DNA of 64,000 bases from Piper betle (taxonomy: Eukaryota; Streptophyta; Magnoliopsida; Piperales; Piperaceae), in assembly GCA_033002965.1 (NCBI GenBank), contig JAURVB010003418.1, forward strand, positions 1 through 64,000, read 5' to 3'. Shown piece after piece: positions 47,171-61,289 of the stretch (within the stretch, counting starts at the first letter, position 1; every line of letters starts with the position of its first letter). A program made the translations under genes and the position numbers. The notes beneath the pieces are model-generated. The model searched no databases, was not told the origin of the DNA, and saw only the letters and a program-made list of their open reading frames with translations.

Positions 47171-49218
47171 CTACTAGCCGACCCGAGTGGAGCAGTTATT
47201 GTGGAAGTAAGGGCCAAGTAGTTGCCTCACCCTAGAGGAGGACAACTACTTGAAGATTTTCTTAGCTTTGGACAAAGACCGCATGTCACAACATTGAGAG
47301 TAGAGTTGGGCCAGAGATTGAGAACAAGAAATAGCTATGGTAACATCAGTCGAGCATAGGAAAGTTAGGTGCACTGAGATAATTTTGAAGCGAGGATATA
47401 GGATTGACTTAACTAGTCATCTTGCATACCATAGCCTTGACCTGACATCCATGGGTCAGATGTGTATTGCAAGATAGTATTAGTTACAATCAGACAGTAT
47501 TAGTGTGTCTTTTAGGGATGTATATGGATAGAGTTCAAGTACAGTGCAGTGTGACCTCCTACTCAGATTGTTTGGTCAGCATGATAGCAAATGTATGAGT
47601 TATAGCCATGGTATACAGATCGTGCAAATGGTCAAACATGTAGTGTGACCTCAACCAACGAGAGGAGTTTGACTTGTATTAGAATTTGGGCATAGATGAT
47701 GGGTTTAGTAAGGGAACGTTCATTAGGGAAACAATGTTTTCCTTGTGCTTCACCATCACGATCAGGTTCTTACCCTATGACATAGGATTTAGCCTTTGCC
47801 CCGAATATAGGAGGTACCTTTGTGGTATTGTTTAGGACTTGCAGTGCAGGTAGCCGATGACATACCAGTCTGGAAGGGACAACTTCACCCAAGCTTGGGA
47901 GCGATGTAGACAGGGACTTCAGTCAGACCAGAGCATGTTGATGAGATAGAGGGACACCAGTGTATGCTCATCTTCACTTATGGCTTTGCTTGAGGTCTAC
48001 TACAGTGGTAGTAGTCATGTGAGTCAAGATTACTGCTACAAATCGGTACGGGATGGCAGGTCACATACCACTGAATAGCAGATGAGACACATGTCAAATC
48101 TCACTATGAGTCCCCGTAGACTCGAGGAGAGATAATGGTTCTTTAGGTTATTTGAACCCCATCCGTTTGGAAGTGCATGACTATTATTGTATCAAGAAAC
48201 ACATGCCTACTATTAGCTGATTGAACTATATCTACTTAGGAGCCATCTCTTGAGCTCATCATTTTATTGGCTATTCCATAGGCTGGTCACCTATGGCAGA
48301 GTCCAATCATGATGATCTTATAGACGGTTCTATGTAGAGTATGTTTTCAGACTCCTTGAGACATGTTGTACATGTACAAGGGTTCTCGCCGTCATTCCAT
48401 CATAGAGAGTCCCTTCATGAGCATGCAGCAGAGTCATAACATGCATGCAGCAGAGCTACTAGATCCGTAGTATGCAGCAGAGTCATAACAATTGTCCTTG
48501 TTCCATTATGGAATAGAGCGAAACATTTGATTCAGGACTAAGTTGGTTAGGACCCTATGAGCAATCCATTTCCTCTTATAGGGATACCTGAGAGATTGAC
48601 CTAGATTGGCGACATTGAACCATACAACCCATTAGCATATACCCTTATTTAGTACTAGAGTCCACCATATGCTAGTAGGACTCATAGTACAACAAGCCAT
48701 ATGACGTGGTGCAGAGTGCCATGAGGGTACACGTAGTTTACCAATAGCATTGATGTGGATTAGGGAGACATGGGTAGACGCTAGGTCGCATACCTCACAC
48801 CTAGATAGTTTTTCCTAATGTAGTTCCGATTAGTACCTTACAGTACTTTAGAGTACCTGCTTGACCACCTAGTAGACCCTTAGGGGTGAACCTAGGTTTT
48901 TCCCTCCTAAGTCATTGCATTTATGTCCCTGTAGTTTACAGTGACCCTAGTAGCTAGTCTAGTCAAATTATTCTAGCATGTATGACATGTTTTACCAGAT
49001 GGGTTGATCACGTGTAATCCATCCAGCTAGATTATTAAAGAGCTAGCGAGCTTCATCAATGTTCAGAGTTCTAGCATCATATTGGTCCATTTGGGCCATG
49101 TACAGCTAGCTTTCGAGCGAGAGCTACTAGATTGCCAACAAGATGACATCTTTAATTGAGTCTTCTGACTGTAGTTGATGAGAAAAATTCTGAGGATGGA
49201 ATTTTTATAAGGAGAGGT

Positions 49219-52200
49219 TGTAAAACCCCAACTTTGGGCTAGAGTTTTACCCAATTGTAGTTTTTATGGTTTAGGTCTGTATTGAGTTGGTTCGAATGAG
49301 CTCTAGCTAGACTAGTTTTTATACTATGAGTATGGGTCTGATGGCAGTTTGAGCATGTTATAGTGGATGAGTATACATGACATGCAGATGATAAGAGCAT
49401 GAGTTATCAGTGTATTCCAAGGTATACAAATTTGTTTGTATATGTTAGCTGGGATTTTATGCCCAGATCTAGGTCATTGCAGCATTTAGTATACGTTTTA
49501 GATTTTTAGGGTATCTCATTGCATGCATCATAGCAATTTTAGATCATTAGATTGTGGCCATGTGGGCCCAGCTTGTTTGAGCCGTAGATTTTTACTTGAT
49601 TGAGTTCAGGGATTGAGGCCTATTTAGCATTCTTGCCTTGATTCCTGCACATAGAGTAACTTTTAGGACTCGAGCCATTTTTGACTTTGGACAGTCTCGA
49701 TTCGAGCTTTCCATCCATATGTATATTGCATATACCCATAGGTGAGTCCCACTAGACCATAAGTTGTTAGGTGTTTAAAACGCGCCACGTGACCAGATAT
49801 GAGCCATCCATGTCAGCCCTAGCATTCTCGTTTTGATTTTAAGGGGCTTTCCCTCTATTTTGGATGTTTTCACTTTACCACCACCACCACTTTGGCTCGC
49901 CGCTTGCGAGTCTCCACCTCAGCCCCGACCACCAGACTGGCAACCCCATGATTGCCTTGTAGTTGGCTATCACTCCGTACCCATGATCGCCACACCAGTG
50001 CTGCCACAGTCACCACCGGCGATGGCATTTTTGCTGTTGATTTTCGTCGCCACCACCACCACCCTTTCAAGCCATTTTTTGGCACCAGTGACTACCCTCC
50101 GGCGAAGCTGACTACCCCAAAAGCTTCATTTTGCCAAGATCTCCAGTTTGAAACCACCTATGACTATCGCCGTGACTGGGATCGCCACTGGCAACGTCGC
50201 TACACTTGTCGGTGATACCACCTCTTTTCGCTCATTTTTCGGCCAGCCAGTGGTCGGACTCCAGCGATCGTCACCACTAGAACCTTTTCCTTGATGCCGT
50301 CCATTGATCCCGACTGGCGGCGACCCCTATCCGTTTACCCGCTACCCTTGCCCATTTTCCTGCTACCCACATTTGTTTCTGACTGGCGGTGCCCAAGTTT
50401 GCCTACCCATCCTCGAGTTCATGTCCATCATGTCCACCAAGTTAACTCGGCCCATTTTCCAATTAAGCAAGACCGAGCTGGTTCAGTTTGGTTTGGTCTG
50501 GTTTAGCTCATTTCGGTCAGGTTGAGTTTATTTTCAACAATTTTCGGCCATTTTTCAACCGTTTTTGGTAATTTGATAACCCCTTTATTAGTTTAGATGC
50601 ATATTTACGTGATTTAACATGTTTGGATGTTATGATTATTTTTCTTTATTTATTATTTTATTTATTTATTTATTTATTATTATTGGTGTATTTATTGATT
50701 ATAATGCATGTTTATAAGATTACTTATTATTATTAATGATATATTTACTAATTAATATTAGTCTTATTTATGTTTACAAAATGTGTGTGTGTGTGTATTT
50801 ATTTATTTATCTATTTGTTTGTTCGGGTGTATGTTATTATTTATTTGTATTCAATTATGTATTCTTGTATTATATAACTATGATATTATTATTTTTCATG
50901 ATTAATGAGTATTAATTATTTCTTTATTTCTTTATTTATTGAATTATTAATTAATTAATTAACTATTTAATTATTTATATGTTTGCTAACATGAGTATAT
51001 ATGATTTTACTCGTGTTTACCGGTGTATTCATATAGTATAATTATATTATTATTTTATGATTAGAGTATTATTTATGCTCATGTATTTATTGTTTATCTA
51101 ATTATCTATGTGCATTTCTTTGTTTATTTGTTTATTTATTTATTATTTATTATTTATTATTATTATGTCTCAATTTGTGTGTCTCATGTTTAGTTATGCA
51201 TTTGTTAATATTATTTTCTTTATTCTGATACATTGATGATATGAGCACAAACCACGAGCATGTATCATATAGAGACATCAGTATTTTATTTAGCAATGGA
51301 TTTTGATGTAGGTTACAGAGTCCAAGCTTGTCATAGATGTGTCGATGTGCTTGAAGCTTGGACCACAGGTCCGTAAGACTCTCCCTCTCCACTTGACTCC
51401 CTGTGTGTAGAGTTTAATTGTGTTTTAGATGTAAGACCACATCGGTAGTGTTTTATCGGATCCCTCCAATATCGGGCCATTTAACCATGTTTTTACACAT
51501 GCTTAATAAAACTACAAAGATGAGATCTCTTGTTAGTTTTCGAATTGAAGCTCAAACAATATATGATATATGCCTCTTCCGTAAACTTATTATATAAGTA
51601 CGCGCATTTTTACGGATTTCACGAATAAGAGAGTGAGCTATATGGAGATATGTATAGACCGTACTAGTACTCCTTCAAACTCTGAGGTAGTGCGGTGTAT
51701 GAGGGTACTGTCTTATGCAGCACATTTTCGGAAGTTGTAGCACTAACTTAACTATTACTTTTGCACTCAAGTACCGTGGAGGGTGAAATATGGAATATGT
51801 GAGAGCATAAGCTTTGTATGTATGAATATGAATATGAGCCGTGCATGTGAGCTGACACTTACTTAAATATGTTTGCTTACCGCCCAGTGTGAGGCAATCT
51901 TGAAGTTTCATTAGTTTTTGTCGGTAATGAAATACCCATTTGCTAGATTGTATTAGTTATTTTTCGAACTAGTAACACTCGTTACTGACGTTTTCAAATA
52001 ATATATCTAGGTCTTGCAAATCCTGAGTCGACTTTGGTGGAAGGATAGATAAATACTACACACACTTGAGCTCAATGCATTGATTTCTGTTTTTACTTTT
52101 ACTTATATTTGATGTGTTTTGATGCATATTTAACAATGTATTCCATTCTTATGACACCAAGTGGGTTGTTTTAATATATTTTATCGATCGAGTGTTACCG

Positions 52201-52281
52201 ACCAATAACTTTAAACATGACTCGACTCGATCATGATATTTTTTATTTGGTTCTTAAGTGAACCAAAATTGGGGTGTTACA
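49219..52281 (+). mobile_element. Family D 3' LTR, 3063 bp
   Basis: Starts TGTAAAACCCC after the purine tract and ends GGGGTGTTACA. Its last 2.4 kb matches 42813-45111. It has the hairpin module at 51970-51990, shared with the other LTR. The flank CATGA has no partner, because the 5' end of the element is lost. Confidence 0.92.
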
Positions 52282-53600
52282 CATGATGCTAGGCACACTG
52301 AGATAGAGTTATTGTGGTTCTTAGTTACCTATTCCACATACCCTACACATGCACCATAATTAATTGCTATCTTAGGGCATTCTTCCATTATTGGGGCATC
52401 ATACCTGAACACTTAGTTTTCACGTGGATTCTTCGTGTGACATGCCATGTATGCTCCTCTAATCCATGTTGATTCAGTACCCACACAACTACAACCAAGT
52501 AAGCTTAGCGTACCTTGAGTGCTCCAACATCAATTTTGGAACTCTGGGATTAAGTAAACACTACAGAAGGTTGTTAGTTAATGGCCCGAAAGTTAACTCC
52601 CTTGCACGAAAGGTCAGTTAAATAAAATAGAATGTCACACAATACACACCATGCCAAACAACACATGGACTATCACTTAGGCTTATTACATACCTCATAA
52701 GGAAAATAGCCATATCAAAATCAAATTACAATCCTTAAGATACACAATCATATGCAAATTACATAACAACAAAAAACTGGTACCCCCGCTATGAACCACT
52801 CGATTCTTCCACCAATGTCGGCCATCATTGAGGAAACACCCCCACATATATATAAGAAAATCGTCAACAATCAAATAGTTGATTACTGGTTTGAAAATGA
52901 CCACTGATATATAAAACTGGGTAATGGGTGTCTCAACACCCATGAAAGATTAGTGAAAACACCAAGAATATCACAACAACCCCTCAATGTGCAATTAACT
53001 GGTTTATATCAAACATTGGATACACCAGACCAAACGTCGGATCTAATAGCAACACTACTCACATACCTAGAAATATTATCGGCAACATGCCCAAAAATTC
53101 ACTACTAGCAAAGACTTATGAAGAGAGAGGGAAGCATAAAAAAAGGGAAACTCATCACACACACACACAAATATAGGGGCAAATTGCCAAAGCCAAGCGC
53201 ATGAAATATTTCTTATGCCCATGGTTCATCAAGGCTGTCTATTTACATGGATGACCAAGTTTAAAACATTAGAAAAAGGGAGATGGGATACTCTCCATTC
53301 TTCTACCTCAGCGGGACTCTGATATAGTGGTGATAATTTGCTTTTTGATCCCTTACAACTCCTCCACCCCGGCGAACCTCCAACTCCCAACGACTTTGAC
53401 CACTCGACACTCACAACTCCCTTAATTTTCAGCAACCACCAACACCTGGTGAACCTATACAACAACAACCCTTGACACTCAGCCACCCCCAACATCTGGC
53501 CACAACACTTGGCGACCCTCGACATCCATATGCTTTTGAAATTTCCTTTGTACTTATTTATTTTGCTAAATATTGTGCCTTCATGATCAAATTTTTGATG
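52282..53600 (-). mobile_element. Family E LTR remnant, inverted
   Basis: Blocks in the same order as the solo LTR at 54562: GGGCAT-CACTTAG/AATTTT-GTGGA-TCTTCG (52398 and 55055), TTAGGCTTATTACAT (52677; the other has TCAGGCTTATGCC), and the hairpin module at 52865-52888, whose 10-bp stem is fully paired with two wobbles. Ends are not definable. The part from 53100 is hard to follow. Confidence 0.6.
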
Positions 53601-54561
53601 AAAAAGTTAAAATTTTTTTTGTTAAATCAGACCAAGATGTACTGACCATTTTTAGTCCAAGTTGGTTGTGGATATGGATGTGCATATACATCTTGTTGAT
53701 TGTGGATGCTTAATGTTTCTGATTTGGTAGTCTTTTATTTGGGAGGGAGGGAGAGAAGGAGGGGGGGTGGTCGAGGTTTAATTAGTGATTGATTGGTAAT
53801 TTAAATGATAAATGAGTTAGATTTTATGCTTGTGTGTGATGAATTATTTTGTTATTTAGGTTGGGAAGTGATTTGCTTAGTGATGACTATAAATTTTTTT
53901 AGTTTGGATTGCTTTGGACATATGTCAGGACTTGTTTTTTGTTGTGTGTTCATCATATACAAGTTTTGATATTAACAATGGTTGGCAAAAAACAATTGTC
54001 TTTTTCCTATTCGGTTTGCTATAAAATGTTTCTTCAGATATTAGCAATGGGCAACCCAAATTAAGAGGGCCGTGATGGGAAGAAAAATCCGAAGCGACCC
54101 CTCGAGCCTCTATCTATCACCTGCCAACTCTGGTGACTTCCCTGGACCTTCTACCACCATTCCTCAACCCTTGGTACGTTTTCTCCAATGAGTCTTCTTA
54201 GTAAATGTTATGATGCAAAGAATACTGTAGGCCTGCTTGATTGCATGGATAAAAAATTGTAAATTGCACTTATGGGGCTATGAATATATATGATGTTAAT
54301 TATTTTTTACTTGATGTTTGTTGTAGTTCATATCATGCTTGCCGTTTATACTATACCAATTTTATAGATTTTAGCTGTTTATATCATGTTACTAAGTGGT
54401 GGCTTTTGTGTTTGTGTGATTAATATTAGTCATAGGTGATATGAGTTATAATTGTATGATTAGTTATGTTCTTGTTCTGAACCTTAAGTATTTTTTATTT
54501 GCATGATTTTAGTTCACGATAATATTATCTTTGTTTACACGATGTATGTTACAGGATGTAT
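53601..54561. other. Unassigned sequence
   Basis: AT-rich with one G-rich GGAGGGAGGGAGAG stretch at 53740. No domain or terminal repeat recognised. It is the left flank of the family E solo LTR and should have been continuous with 58135. Confidence 0.4.
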
Positions 54562-57500
54562 TGTAACACCCCAATTCGGCCCGATGAACGGATTGAATCT
54601 TAATGTTACAATTTGGAAAATTGTTCATTGGACTACTATCATATAGATTTTATGGAAATGGATCTTAACTCTCAAGGAGGTTTAAAATAGACACCTTACG
54701 AGATTTTCATATAATGCATGATGATCATACTATCATAGGAAGGATCTTAAACTTAAAGCTTCTGAATGAACACTCTGAGCTACATACGAGGCAACACCTC
54801 CCCTACAACTTATATGGTGACTTTCATATGCAATATTCACTCTGAGATACACGAAAGCGACACCCTGAAAGCAATTAAGAGGTTGACTTCTCGAAGGATG
54901 TTGATGCATGATCCGGTTCTTATACTTAGTTTAAGTGATTTAGATTAGTTATCTTATTATTTGATGTTAATGAATTATGATAAAGTAAATGCTAGTTGTG
55001 ATTACTTGTTCTACATACCTTGCAACAAAAAAGATTTAAACCGCAAAGAAATCATCGCGTGTCAGGGCATATGCCCTCACACTTAATTTTTGTGTGGACT
55101 CTTCGCGTAGTATGACCCATAAGTTTCTCCAGTTTATGTTTCTCTAACACTCAATCACAACTGTAAGCAAATAAGTTTCATACTCTTCATTGTGCTTTGG
55201 GACTTTGAAGCTTAAAAGTAGATGATTGTTAGCCTTTGCCCCAATGTTAAAAATCCTACACCACTGTTTTAATAATAATAATAATAATAGTAGCACTAAA
55301 AGCATACTCACACATACCAACCATGTCATACACCCAACCCAGAGTCATGCATAGTACATAAGTCAGGCTTATGCCCAATAACAATAGAGTCCAAAATCTC
55401 AATACATAGAACGAATACACAACACAAGGCCCTCGCTACCACCAATGCCATGAGCCGTAAATCCATGTGCCTAAGCTGGCCAATGCCAAGAGGCCTCATC
55501 TACATACATATAGAAAACAAGTCAATAATCAAATAAATGATCATTAGCCTAAAATAACTAACAATAGTACAAGACTAGTAGATAGGTACTCTGTTCCCAC
55601 AAGAAATTTAGAAACTTTAGAAGAGCCTCACAGGGCTGCAAGCAAATGCAATTTTCATAACATAGGCTGACACATAGGCTCTGCAAAACATACTTACATA
55701 CATAGTTTGGTCTCTTACATCCTCCATACAACAGCAGTCATGGTACTCAGATAACAAAGGAACAGTTGTTAAGTTAATACCATAAATTTGAAAATGTTTT
55801 GCATTGTTCAGTACCCTCATACATTACAATACCTTAGGGTTTAAGGGAGTACCAGCATAATTCATACTACCCATACAATACTCTCGTTTTGATAAAACAA
55901 AACCCTCGTATACTTATAATAGGCGTGGGTAGGGATTTTCATTTGATAGTTTCTAGAGCTTAGCTTTCGAAAACCATCAAAGGGTATCAACTTTAACATT
56001 TTATTAAACAATGGAAAGCTTAGCTAAATGACAGACATATCCGATAAAATGTTGCTAACGCCTTCCTACGTCTACAACTCAGCTGAACTCAATACTCAAG
56101 AAGCCAAACAGAGATAAAGCAAACGAATCCTATGGACCTAGATGAGTGAAACTTTTCATCCCAAATCAGCAAGCTAGCCAGGCGTATCCTAATAAAAAGA
56201 TGGAACTCAAATCACAATCAAATCGCATCTCTATGCGAAATGAGGCAAAGCCTTCACAAAATCACGTCTTAGTAAACTTACTTAATTTAGTGATTTTGCT
56301 TAGTGAAGTATTAAACCACATTAGGTAACTTTAATTAAGGTTTGGAATTCAATGTACAGTTAGTAGAAAAATCCAAACTTAAGGTTTTATCATATGAACT
56401 TAGCTAGACAATTTTTCAAATAGGACAAAAGTGTCCAAATTGACTATAATTTGGACCATTGGGCCATGACATTCTAAGAGTTTGACACAAAATTGCCAAA
56501 TGCTTGCCCATGGGCCAACATGATAAAAAACCCACTAATGTCGGACTAAGGTGCTGGGAGCATTGTTCCTGGGCAGTGCACTAATTTTCCTAAGTTTTGT
56601 TCATGGGTTTGGAGATTCCAAATGGGCCTGGGTAAAAGGTCACAGTCAGCCAACACCTTGGGTTTTCTCTGAGTAAAATATCAGGTTCAAAGACATTGTG
56701 ATTGGGCCTAAGTGGACTTGGGAGTGGAAGGCATTAACCAAGGGATTTCTAGAGCTGGCTGGATCCAAGTTGGTTGGGAAATTTCTACCAGATTTTCAGC
56801 CAAACCAATGGATCTGAATTTTGTGGAGACACTATTGGGATACGTCCCAAGGTCTGGGTAAATGTTCATAACATTTCATCACCCACACTAGCCTCAACGA
56901 ATTTTACAACCAGAGTTAGGGAATTAGGGTTACATCTTTCATTCTTTCACACACCCAAAATATAAAATAGCTAACCACATAAATGAATTTTAATTAACCT
57001 TGAATTTTATATTCTAACAGTAAATAATTAGTCAGGCGTCATACAATTTTTACAGATTTTATCAAAATCGTTTAGGGGCTCAATTAGGAGCACAAACACA
57101 CAGCATAACCTAAGTATACCAGAAACACAACATAGTCATACAATGGTTAGGGGTTTTGTTCATACCTTTAATGAGATAATTTTAGTGTGGTATTTTGACG
57201 GGATCAAGCTAAGAGATTTATCATCAAACATGCAAAGTATGTGCATCATCAGCAACATACATCAGGGTGTAAAAAGTGGGAAAATATGGCCAAGTCACAA
57301 GGACCATGAAAGATGCCACCTTTCACCAAATTTGGCACCATACATGCTCATACATACCATATCAGATTAAATGATGTCGACAAAAGTTCTAGATCTATCT
57401 TTCATGAATATAGTGACACCAATAGCATGCACAAAAAACAAGTATACCATGAAATATGCATTTTTACTGAAATAGTGCAAGTAGATGAGCACAACACAAT

Positions 57501-58134
57501 AAAAAATACATAACTTTATTCATAACCATGAAAAAATAATGATTCCAAGTCCTACGAACCCCTAACACACAAGGTAGAAATCTTGGAGAAGGCTTATGTG
57601 GGCAAAGGAAAACTAGAGAGGTAGCGAGAAAGTCAAAAGAGAGGGAGGAAGGTTGGAGGAGATTAAGAAAGGAGTGAAAAAGTTGAAAGAGAGGGGGGAT
57701 GGGAAAACTCCCAACCACCAAGAGCATAGCTTTGTAATGTCACTGGTATGGGTGCCACATCTAGAAAGGTATGAGTGTTATACCTAAAGAGTATGGGTGC
57801 CACACCTAAAGAGGTATGAGTGTCATATCTAAAGAGGTATGAGTGTCATACTTAAAGAGGTATGTGTTAGGCCTAAAACCCAAAATGTTAGGATTTTCAC
57901 CCTAAAACGGCTGAGATGACCACAAAAAATGTGTTGAGGGCCTTGTAGGGACTAGGATGATCTGAAAGGGATTTTAAACACACGGCAACCAACTAATACT
58001 GAAGGAGGCTAAGGCCAGGCAACATACACCGTACCATACTCAAACACAGTAAGAAGGGACGAACCCAACTAGCCCGATTTGGGTTAGGACCGAACCAACT
58101 TAAAAACCCTCGAGTGAATGGCCTGAATTTTACA
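54562..58134 (-). mobile_element. Family E solo LTR, inverted, 3573 bp
   Basis: On the plus strand it starts TGTAACACCCC and ends CTGAATTTTACA. The flanks TGTAT and TGGAT agree at four of five bases, a worn target duplication. Its ends and inner module resemble families A and D, but the body is diverged. The hairpin module is at 55524-55545 (8-bp stem). It carries a TAA run at 55270-55290 and tandem repeats at 57725-57870. No gag-pol domain. Confidence 0.8.
57725..57870. repeat. About 30-bp tandem repeat, five units
   Basis: Units of the form AAAGAGGTATGAGTGTCATA with small changes (GTATGGGTGCCACA in two units), inside the family E LTR. Confidence 0.9.
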
Positions 58135-60069
58135 TGGATAATGTTGCTAGAGTTTCCAAATGAAAATGTCATGGGAGAAGGCACAATGGACGGATTTGTC
58201 AATGAATAAGAAAAGCGTGAAGACTTTGAGGTAGTTGTTGAAGGAAACGGTGGTTTTCAAGATTGCAATGAGCAAATGGTAGGCTTAACTTGAGAAAGAT
58301 TCAAAGCCAGGTTGATAAATCATTAAGCCTTGAAGAGAAACGGAATTCAATAACTTGAGGAAACCTTTTCTTACATATAATAGATATGCCAATAGTTCAT
58401 ATCAAGCATAATCCATTTATATGCTACTGGTCCTAAGAAGGAAAGATGGCAAGGACATCGTATATAATGTTGTCCACAAAATATAGACAAGAGATGCCAA
58501 GAGTGTAGTGTTGTGGTGAAAGTTGAAGAACTTTCTCTTTACCTTGTGTGCTTATAAGTTTATTTTTATGTAATGTGTGTTTGAAATGTATTGTTAAATT
58601 ATGATTGGAAGTAGGATATCAAATTAAATTTACCCTACCATAATCAAGGATGTTTGCTCCTTTTTGTTTGCATAATTTATGATTAAGAGTGTTGTTTGAA
58701 TAAGTGGTAAATTGAGCTTGGCAACATCACTCTATCTGGTTCGCACCATTTCCTTTTTGATTTTTTTCAAATTCTGTTTCTTTTTTCAATAAATTTGCAT
58801 AAGGAATTTTTAGCTAGCTTTGGGAGCTGGTTACAATAGAAAGTTGATGAAATATGCGGTTGAAACTTGCTGAGCGGCTTCAAGAAAATAGTCATATTCA
58901 TTGTACAGGCCATTCTCCATTTTTGCATAGCATCTGTCTGCTTGTAGAAATATTGTATGGTCTACGTTGTTTAGCTTGGTTGGGTATAGATTTCTTTTGA
59001 CAACTTGAATAGCTTTGCATAACTTTTTCATAATTGAGCAATGATGGAAAGCCACCTTCCTTTCCAAATCGACGTTTTCTATAATCTACGGAATTGGTGA
59101 TGAGCCTATTTGGCTCTGGTAAAATTCCGACTTCAAAATTGCTAATTGGTTGAGGTGTATGAGCAGGCACTTCAGTACAAAATTTAAAGGCATACATTGG
59201 ATATTACACAATTTATCGATTGATGCAAGTCTTACTAAGCTTGGTTCTTTATAAGAAATATGCATAGGATATGATGCAAATTGTTTTGGTTTTTTTAAAA
59301 AAACCTCATACATGAAGTCGCAGTGCATTTTACAAACACAGTAAGATGGGTACTCTCATCTTTTGTGGCAAAAAAAAGGGGCTCTTATACAGCCCGACCC
59401 AGCAATTTCAACAAATTAAAACAATAATGAAAGAACTTTTCTGCATATCCACACAAATCAGATCAAGTTCCACTAACTCCATTGAGGACTAGCATTCAAC
59501 CTAAATTTGAGCAAACCCACACCAGAAAGCAGATCTAACAATCAATAATTAGACAATCAAATCCAACGCAAGATCATCAGCTACCCTAATGAAACAATCA
59601 TCCGATCACGTAAGCACCAAGCTTTCCAACTAAAATCAAGCTACAACACAATCAATTTGACCAAATGAGTATAATCTGGAAAAAATATTACACATACTGA
59701 GCAGGGAATAAAGTTGAACGTTAAAAGGGGGAGATGGTTGTAACGGCACATTGAGTGAACCAACACCCTTATTTAATACTGGGGATTTCTCTTATCTTTG
59801 TTCTTGGATGCTTTTGTCTGGTTCGGGCGGACGACAAATGTGCTCTGGCAAAGGGGAGGGCAAACAAGGATGATGGCAAAGGTGACCTTGAGAGGCTTAG
59901 AGATGGTCGATGGAGTGGGAAGTCGGCCATGGAAGACAATGGTGAAAAGGATCAGGTTTCCATATAAAATAAAATGATCTAGGCTGTCGTTGTAATCAAA
60001 CCGCATAGATGTAAGTGGGTACAATAAGGTTTCTGAGACATTGCTAAGGAAAACGTTTTCCATATACAT
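58135..60069. other. Unassigned sequence with open minus-strand frames
   Basis: Right flank of the family E solo LTR. Between 58831 and 59328 three overlapping minus-strand frames of 78-99 residues occur, none with a domain I recognise; they could be a decayed gene. A 70-residue frame at 59755-59967 (+) begins with a hydrophobic stretch (LILGISLIFVLGCFCLV) but has no further support. Confidence 0.4.
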
Positions 60070-60182
60070 ACACGATGTGGGTAGGGGCTTATATCATACA
60101 ATTTTCTAGATTTTGAATTTGAAAGCCATCAATGGATCTCAACTTTTAAGTTTAATTAAACTATATACGATATTCATTTAGA
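60070..60182 (-). mobile_element. Family E LTR scrap
   Basis: GTGGGTAGGG, TTTCTAGA and GAAAGCCATCAATGG in order resemble 55925-55990 of the solo LTR. It is cut at 60183 by the family B pol segment. Confidence 0.55.
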
Positions 60183-61200
60183 CGAGTACCGCATATCATC
60201 CCCAAACTGATGGGCAGAGTGAGAGGACTATTCAAACTTTGGAAGATTTGTTAAGAGCTTGCATTCTTGACTGGAGAGGTGACTGGGAGAACCACTTAGC
60301 TTTGGCTGAATTCACCTACAACAACTCTTACCAAGCCAATATAGGGATTGCACCATTTGAAGCCTTATATGGTAGACCCTGCAGATCTTCATTGTGTTGG
60401 CTGGAGTCTACCGAGGCAGTTATAGTCGGGCCAGAGATGGTGAGGGAAGCAACTAAAAAGGTGAAACTCATTCAGCTAAGAGTTAAGGCAGCTCAGGATC
60501 GATAAAAGAGTTATGCTGATACTCGAAGGAAAGACCTAGAGTTCCACGTTGGGGAGTTTGTGTACCTAAAGACATCTCCTACGAAGGGGGTGATCAAATT
60601 TTAAATATCAGGGAAGTTGAAGCCAAGATTCATAGGACAGTTTCCAATCCTGGTTCGAGTTGGAAATTGTGCATATAGACTAGCATTACTACCAAGCCTA
60701 GCTGGAGTACACAATGTTTTCCATGTGTCAATGCTAAAGAAATATGTACGGGATGAGGATTATATCATCACAAATTTTGAAGACTTAGAGCTACAATCAA
60801 ATTTAACCTATGAAGAAAAGCCGATCCACATCCTGGCAAGAGAAATAAAGACACTCAGGAACAAGGAAATTCCTTTGGTAAAAGTATTGTGGAATATAGA
60901 CTAGCATTACCACCAAGCCTAGCTGGAGTACACAATGTTTTCCATGTGTCAATGCTAAAGAAATATGTACGAGATGAGGATCATATCATCACAAATTTTG
61001 AAGACTTAGAGCTACAATCAAATTTAACGTACGAGGAAAAGCGGATTGGCATCCTGACAAGAGAAATAAAGACACTCAGGAACAAAGAAATTCCTTTGGT
61101 AAAAGTATTGTGGAAACATTAGGGGTCAGAGGAAGCTACATGGGAGACTGAACAAGAAATGACAAGGAAATACCCTAGCTTGTTTGTGGCATAGGAGTTT
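60183..61200 (+). pseudogene. Chromovirus integrase C-terminus and chromodomain (Tekay/Del-like)
   Basis: Starts abruptly inside the integrase core ([18 protein letters not shown]), continues with [18 protein letters not shown] and [13 protein letters not shown], then SYADTRRKDLEF, RFIGQFPIL and AGVHNVFHVSMLKKYV. The chromodomain follows with ILAREIKTLRNKEIPLVKVL and EEATWETEQEM. Stops interrupt the frame before KSYAD and in the KGVIKF region, and a 221-bp duplication repeats part of the chromodomain region out of frame. All upstream gag-pol is missing. The chromodomain type points to the Tekay/Del clade, which targets marked chromatin. Confidence 0.92.
60673..61114 (+). repeat. 221-bp tandem duplication in chromodomain region
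   Basis: ATATAGACTAGCATTAC at 60673 recurs at 60894, and the following 220 bases are nearly identical. As 221 is not a multiple of three, the second copy is read in another frame. Confidence 0.95.
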
Positions 61201-61289
61201 ATATTTGTAGTAGCATGAACTGATCCTGAAGAAATAAATAAAATTAATCATGATTGTTTTGTTGCCGCTATGATATTTCGGGGATGAAA

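Larger units (their letters stand above)
45112..49218 (+). mobile_element. Family D interior, non-coding (LARD-like)
   Basis: About 4.1 kb between primer site and purine tract AAGGAGAGGT (49209-49218) without gag or pol signatures in any frame; the longest open frames are under 100 residues. Long LTRs with a non-coding interior fit the definition of a large retrotransposon derivative. A TRIM-like unit sits at 45605-46071. Confidence 0.75.

Noticed and set aside
59755..59967. 70-residue frame with a hydrophobic N-terminus as a secreted peptide gene
   Set aside because: Single short frame in decayed DNA, with no conserved cysteine pattern, no homologue recognised and no second copy. A signal-like start alone is weak evidence.
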